Assembly (NCBI GenBank): GCA_964646035.1
Contig: CAZYDJ010000007.1
Location: forward strand, 1-43,647
Direction: 5' to 3'
Length of the DNA: 43,647 bases
Origin: CAYLMM01 sp964646035
GTDB taxonomy: Bacteria; Krumholzibacteriota; Krumholzibacteriia; LZORAL124-64-63
The notes beneath the pieces were generated by a model. That model worked only from the letters and a program-made list of their open reading frames with translations, was not told the DNA's origin and searched no databases. Every line of letters starts with the position of its first letter. Position 1 is the first letter of the stretch. The position numbers were made by a program, and so were the translations under genes. Below are positions 40,949 to 43,647 of the stretch, one piece after another.

Positions 40949-42268
40949 ATGAGCGAGACGATCCTGATTGTGGGTTCCGGCGGCAGGGAACACGCGTTGG
41001 CCCTGCGTCTGGCGCAGTCGCCGTCGCGCCCCGCGGTTTTCGCGGCGCCGGGCAATCCCGGCACCGCCGAATCGGCCGTCAACGTGGCAGTGGATCCGGC
41101 CGACCACGGCGCGGTCGTGGAATTCTGCCGGGCCCGTGGCGTGACCCTGGTCGTCGTCGGTCCCGAGGATCCTTTGATCGCCGGACTCGGCGACGATCTG
41201 CGCGCGGCGGGGATCGACGTGTTCGGCCCCGGTTCGGACGGCGCCCGTCTCGAGGGCGACAAGGAATTCGCCAAGCAGATCATGGCCGCAGCCGGTGTCC
41301 CGACCGCCGATTACGTCGCGTTCACCGACAAGGCGGCTGCTCTGCGGTACGTGGAAACGGCGGCCTGCCCGTTGGTCATCAAGGCCTGCGGCGCCGCCCA
41401 GGGCAAGGGAGTCGCGGTCTGCGCCGACCGGCGCGAAGCGGTCGCTCATCTGGATCTCTGCTTCGAAGCCGACGCCTTCGGCGAGGCGGGACGCCGGGTG
41501 CTGGTCGAGGAATGCCTCTGCGGCCCGGAACTGTCGGTGCTGGCGGTGACCGACGGCGAGGATTTCGCCTTGTTGGCCCCATCGCGGGACCACAAGCGGG
41601 CGGGGGAAGGGGATACCGGTCCGAATACCGGCGGGATGGGGGCGTTCGCACCCGTCGCGATCGAAACGGGCCTCGGCCGGCTCGTGTCCGCCGGGATCGT
41701 GACTCCGGTGCTGGCTGAATTGAAGCGGCGGGGCGTTTCCTATCGGGGAGTTCTCTACGTCGGTCTGATGCTGACCGCGGACGGTCCCAAGGTGCTGGAG
41801 TTCAACTGCCGCTTCGGCGATCCCGAGACCCAGGTCGTGTTGCCCCTGCTGCGCTGCGATTTCGCGGGGCTGCTCGCCGCCGTGGCCCGGGGGAAGTTGG
41901 GCGGTTTCGTCGCCGGGCAGGACGCCGCGGCAGCCGGAGCCCCCGCCGACTGGCCGGGAGCACGGTTGACCGATTGGAATCGGGCCGCTGCCGTGGTGGT
42001 CGCCGCGGCCGGCGGATATCCCGGGCCGTATCGCAAAGGTGATCCGATCCATTTGCCGCCGCAGTCCGATCCGGATCGTTGGGTCGTCCAGGCCGGCACT
42101 CGTTTCGAGGACGAGGAACTGCGGACAGCCGGCGGACGGGTTCTCGGGGCGGTCGGCTCCGGACCGGATTTCGCGGCGGCGTTGGCGCAGGCCTACGATC
42201 TGATCGCGGACATCGAATTCGCGGACATGTACCATCGACGTGATATCGGGGCGGGTTACGCGGACTGA
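40949..42268 (+). CDS. purD: Phosphoribosylamine-glycine ligase
   Basis: This ATP-grasp enzyme makes glycinamide ribonucleotide, the second step of purine synthesis. The 439-residue product shows ILIVGSGGREHALALRLAQS, VVGPEDPLIAGLGDDL, VIKACGAAQGKGVAVC, APSRDHKRAGEGDTGPNTGG and EFNCRFGDPETQVVLPLL. ATG 40949 is chosen because AGGAG (40939-40943) lies five bases upstream and the conserved N-terminus begins there; the frame is open from 40919. purE follows 32 bases later. Confidence 0.97.
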   Translation: MSETILIVGSGGREHALALRLAQSPSRPAVFAAPGNPGTAESAVNVAVDPADHGAVVEFCRARGVTLVVVGPEDPLIAGLGDDLRAAGIDVFGPGSDGARLEGDKEFAKQIMAAAGVPTADYVAFTDKAAALRYVETAACPLVIKACGAAQGKGVAVCADRREAVAHLDLCFEADAFGEAGRRVLVEECLCGPELSVLAVTDGEDFALLAPSRDHKRAGEGDTGPNTGGMGAFAPVAIETGLGRLVSAGIVTPVLAELKRRGVSYRGVLYVGLMLTADGPKVLEFNCRFGDPETQVVLPLLRCDFAGLLAAVARGKLGGFVAGQDAAAAGAPADWPGARLTDWNRAAAVVVAAAGGYPGPYRKGDPIHLPPQSDPDRWVVQAGTRFEDEELRTAGGRVLGAVGSGPDFAAALAQAYDLIADIEFADMYHRRDIGAGYAD

Positions 42269-42300
42269 TCCGGATCCCGAACCGCAAGAAAGGGGTGGCG

Positions 42301-42804
42301 ATGCCCACCGCAAGCAGGAAATCCAAGCCGGCGGCGGCCGTCAACAGGGTGCTGGTCATCCTCGGCAGCAAGTCGGATCTGCCGATCGTCGCGGGCATGA
42401 TCGAACTGCTCGATCGGTTCGGCATAGCTCACGGCGTCGAAATCGCGTCGGCGCATCGCCAGCCGGATCGCCTGCGCCGGATCGTCGCCCGCGCCGAGAA
42501 GCAGGGAACCGAGATATTCGTGGCGGTGGCCGGGATGGCGGCCCATCTGCCCGGAGTGGTCGCCTCGTTGACCGCGCTGCCGGTTATCGGGGTTCCGGTC
42601 GCGGCGGGGCCGCTCGCCGGAGTGGACGCCCTGCTCTCGATCGCCCAGATGCCGGGCGGAGTGCCTGTCGCGACAATGGCCGTCGGTTCCGCCGGCGCCA
42701 AGAACGCGGCCGTGTTCTCGGCCCGCATCCTGGCTCTCGGCGACAAAAGGATAGCGGCCGCCGTGCAGGAGTATCGCAAAGAGCTGGCCCGCGGAGGCAG
42801 GTAG
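42301..42804 (+). CDS. purE: N5-carboxyaminoimidazole ribonucleotide mutase
   Basis: PurE moves the carboxyl group of N5-CAIR to give CAIR in purine synthesis. The 167-residue product has the family motifs LGSKSDLPI, EIASAHRQPDRL (catalytic His in SAHR), AGMAAHLPGVVASLT and PVIGVPV, with the GVDALLSIAQMPGGVPV segment of class I enzymes. ATG 42301 follows AAAGGGG by five bases, better than GTG 42295. Class I enzymes work with PurK, which is not in the window. Confidence 0.95.
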   Translation: MPTASRKSKPAAAVNRVLVILGSKSDLPIVAGMIELLDRFGIAHGVEIASAHRQPDRLRRIVARAEKQGTEIFVAVAGMAAHLPGVVASLTALPVIGVPVAAGPLAGVDALLSIAQMPGGVPVATMAVGSAGAKNAAVFSARILALGDKRIAAAVQEYRKELARGGR

Positions 42805-42807
42805 ATC

Positions 42808-43428
42808 ATGTCGCTCCCGGCGCTCGGTCCGGATGAACTGGTCGTCAAGCTGCGCGAGGGGGCGGTGGTGCTGATGCCCACCGACACTCTGCCCGGGCTG
42901 CATTGCCGCGCCGATTTTCCGGATGCCGTCGCTCGGGTCTGCGCCCTGAAGGGACGTGATGCGACCAAACCCCTGCTCGTTCTCTGCGCATCCATCGCCG
43001 ACGCGGTCGGTCTCTGCCCCGGGACCGACGACCGCGCCCGCAGCTACGCATCCCGCTGTTGGCCGGGGCCTTTCACCCTGGTGATGCCCGCCGGGCCCTT
43101 GGTGCCGCCGGCCGCCACCGGAGGGCTCGGCACCGTGGCGATCCGGGTTCCGGGTCTGGAATCGCTGCGCCGGCTGGTTGCGGCGGTCGGCGCCCCGCTG
43201 GTTTCGACCAGCGCCAATACCGCGGGACAAGAGCCGGCGACCGACCTGGCCGAGGCCGTCAGGCGCTTCGGCGGCAGGGTCGACGGTATCGCCGATTCAG
43301 ACAGGTCGGACATCACCGCGACCAATGCGGCAACCGGGTGCGCGTCCACCCTGATCGATCTGACAACCTGGCCTCCCCGGGTGCTGCGCCCGGGGACGGA
43401 GCCGCCGCCGGATCCAAATCCGGACTGA
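42808..43428 (+). CDS. tsaC: L-threonylcarbamoyladenylate synthase (TsaC/Sua5 family)
   Basis: The enzyme makes threonylcarbamoyl-AMP from threonine, bicarbonate and ATP for t6A at position 37 of ANN-decoding tRNAs. The 206-residue product is a single YrdC-like domain without the Sua5 extension. Conserved parts are VVLMPTDTLPGLHC, ALKGRDATKPLLVLC, WPGPFTLVMP, VAIRVPG and PLVSTSAN. GGAGG lies about nine bases before ATG 42808, and the gene begins three bases after purE, so they are probably co-transcribed. The Pro-rich tail is likely disordered. Confidence 0.93.
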   Translation: MSLPALGPDELVVKLREGAVVLMPTDTLPGLHCRADFPDAVARVCALKGRDATKPLLVLCASIADAVGLCPGTDDRARSYASRCWPGPFTLVMPAGPLVPPAATGGLGTVAIRVPGLESLRRLVAAVGAPLVSTSANTAGQEPATDLAEAVRRFGGRVDGIADSDRSDITATNAATGCASTLIDLTTWPPRVLRPGTEPPPDPNPD

Positions 43429-43473
43429 TCTGGAACTTGGCGATTCTCAATATCTTACGACTGTCGGCATGTC

Positions 43474-43502
43474 TTGACGGTGATGGGGGCAGCCTCTACC
43501 TT
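43474..43502 (+). promoter_or_regulatory. Sigma-70-like promoter of the phosphatase gene
   Basis: TTGACG (43474-43479) and TACCTT (43497-43502) are spaced by 17 bases in the 94-base gap before the last gene. The predicted start near 43509 leaves a leader of about 14 bases. Confidence 0.5.
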
Positions 43503-43522
43503 TGACTTTTGTAGGAGGCGGC

Positions 43523-43647
43523 TTGGGGACGGCGGTACTTTTCTTCTGCGCCGGCAATACCTGCCGCAGCCCGTTGGCTGCGGCGATGGCGGTCGCTCGC
43601 CTCGGAAAGTATGGAGTCGATATCGTTTCGGCCGGCCTCCACGCTTG
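43523..43647 (+). CDS. Low-molecular-weight protein tyrosine phosphatase, 5' part
   Basis: The 41 residues visible begin MGTAVLFFCAGNTCRSPLAA. The phosphate-binding loop C-x5-R is present as C9 to R15 followed by Ser, the hallmark of LMW phosphatases such as YwlE (an arginine/tyrosine phosphatase) and arsenate reductases. The start is TTG 43523, four bases after AGGAGG (43513-43518). The gene runs off the window. In Bacillus ywlE lies near the YrdC-family gene ywlC, as here, so a YwlE-like role is plausible. The catalytic Asp of the C-terminal part is outside the view. Confidence 0.85.
   Translation, partial: MGTAVLFFCAGNTCRSPLAAAMAVARLGKYGVDIVSAGLHA

Noticed and set aside
1..43647. tRNA, rRNA, CRISPR arrays, insertion sequences or phage genes
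   Set aside because: No cloverleaf with a T-arm signature, no repeat-spacer pattern, no transposase or integrase motifs and no flanking target duplications were seen on either strand.

Overview
The window is a 43.6 kb, GC-rich bacterial chromosome segment. Every gene I can support, about 30 in all, lies on the + strand. Housekeeping genes alternate with large exported proteins. One exported protein ends in the NYPNPFNPSTKIEY-type tail common in the FCB superphylum and related candidate phyla. Beta-propeller, lamin-tail and lipoprotein families and a divided glycyl-tRNA synthetase are also present. I infer an uncultivated FCB-like lineage (Krumholzibacteriota or Eisenbacteria type); the sequence here does not fix the phylum. 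No phage, IS element, CRISPR array, tRNA or rRNA was seen.

Region 1 (1-18041) is a dense housekeeping run. It starts with the 3' end of an RpoD-type sigma factor, whose reading frame appears broken by one extra A near base 34. An M23 envelope peptidase, an AMIN/amidase_3/LysM amidase and a YbbR-domain protein follow. Then come hisS, aspS, phoH, a 7TM-HD (PgpH) phosphodiesterase, ybeY, a CorC/HlyC-type CBS protein, a DUF502 membrane protein, mgtE, recO, glyQ and glyS. Many junctions overlap (ATGA, GTGA, TGATG), so long co-transcription and translational coupling are likely. A GC hairpin with a T tract ends the run at about 18110.

Region 2 (18042-29262) is an exported-protein island. A 1035-residue secreted protein has its own sigma-70-like promoter, a leader of about 280 nt and a UUCG-loop terminator; its codon use looks shifted toward highly expressed genes. 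Downstream, a second strong promoter drives a leader in which two perfect stems interleave ahead of a T-rich tract, an attenuator-like arrangement. Two tandem lipoproteins with related N-terminal halves follow, then a BNR-type beta-propeller protein with a FlgD-like tail.

Region 3 (29263-38633) begins with pyruvate,phosphate dikinase. It continues with a membrane VWA protein carrying Glu in the first MIDAS position, a protein with two lamin-tail domains and a FlgD-like tail, and two overlapping exported genes of unknown function.

Region 4 (38634-end) returns to metabolism: a class I aminotransferase with its own promoter, carbamate kinase, purD, purE, a TsaC/Sua5 tRNA-modification enzyme, and the start of a low-molecular-weight tyrosine phosphatase gene cut by the window edge.

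The least explained parts are the region 2 secretome with its two structured leaders, and the three-gene exported cluster at 34424-38633.
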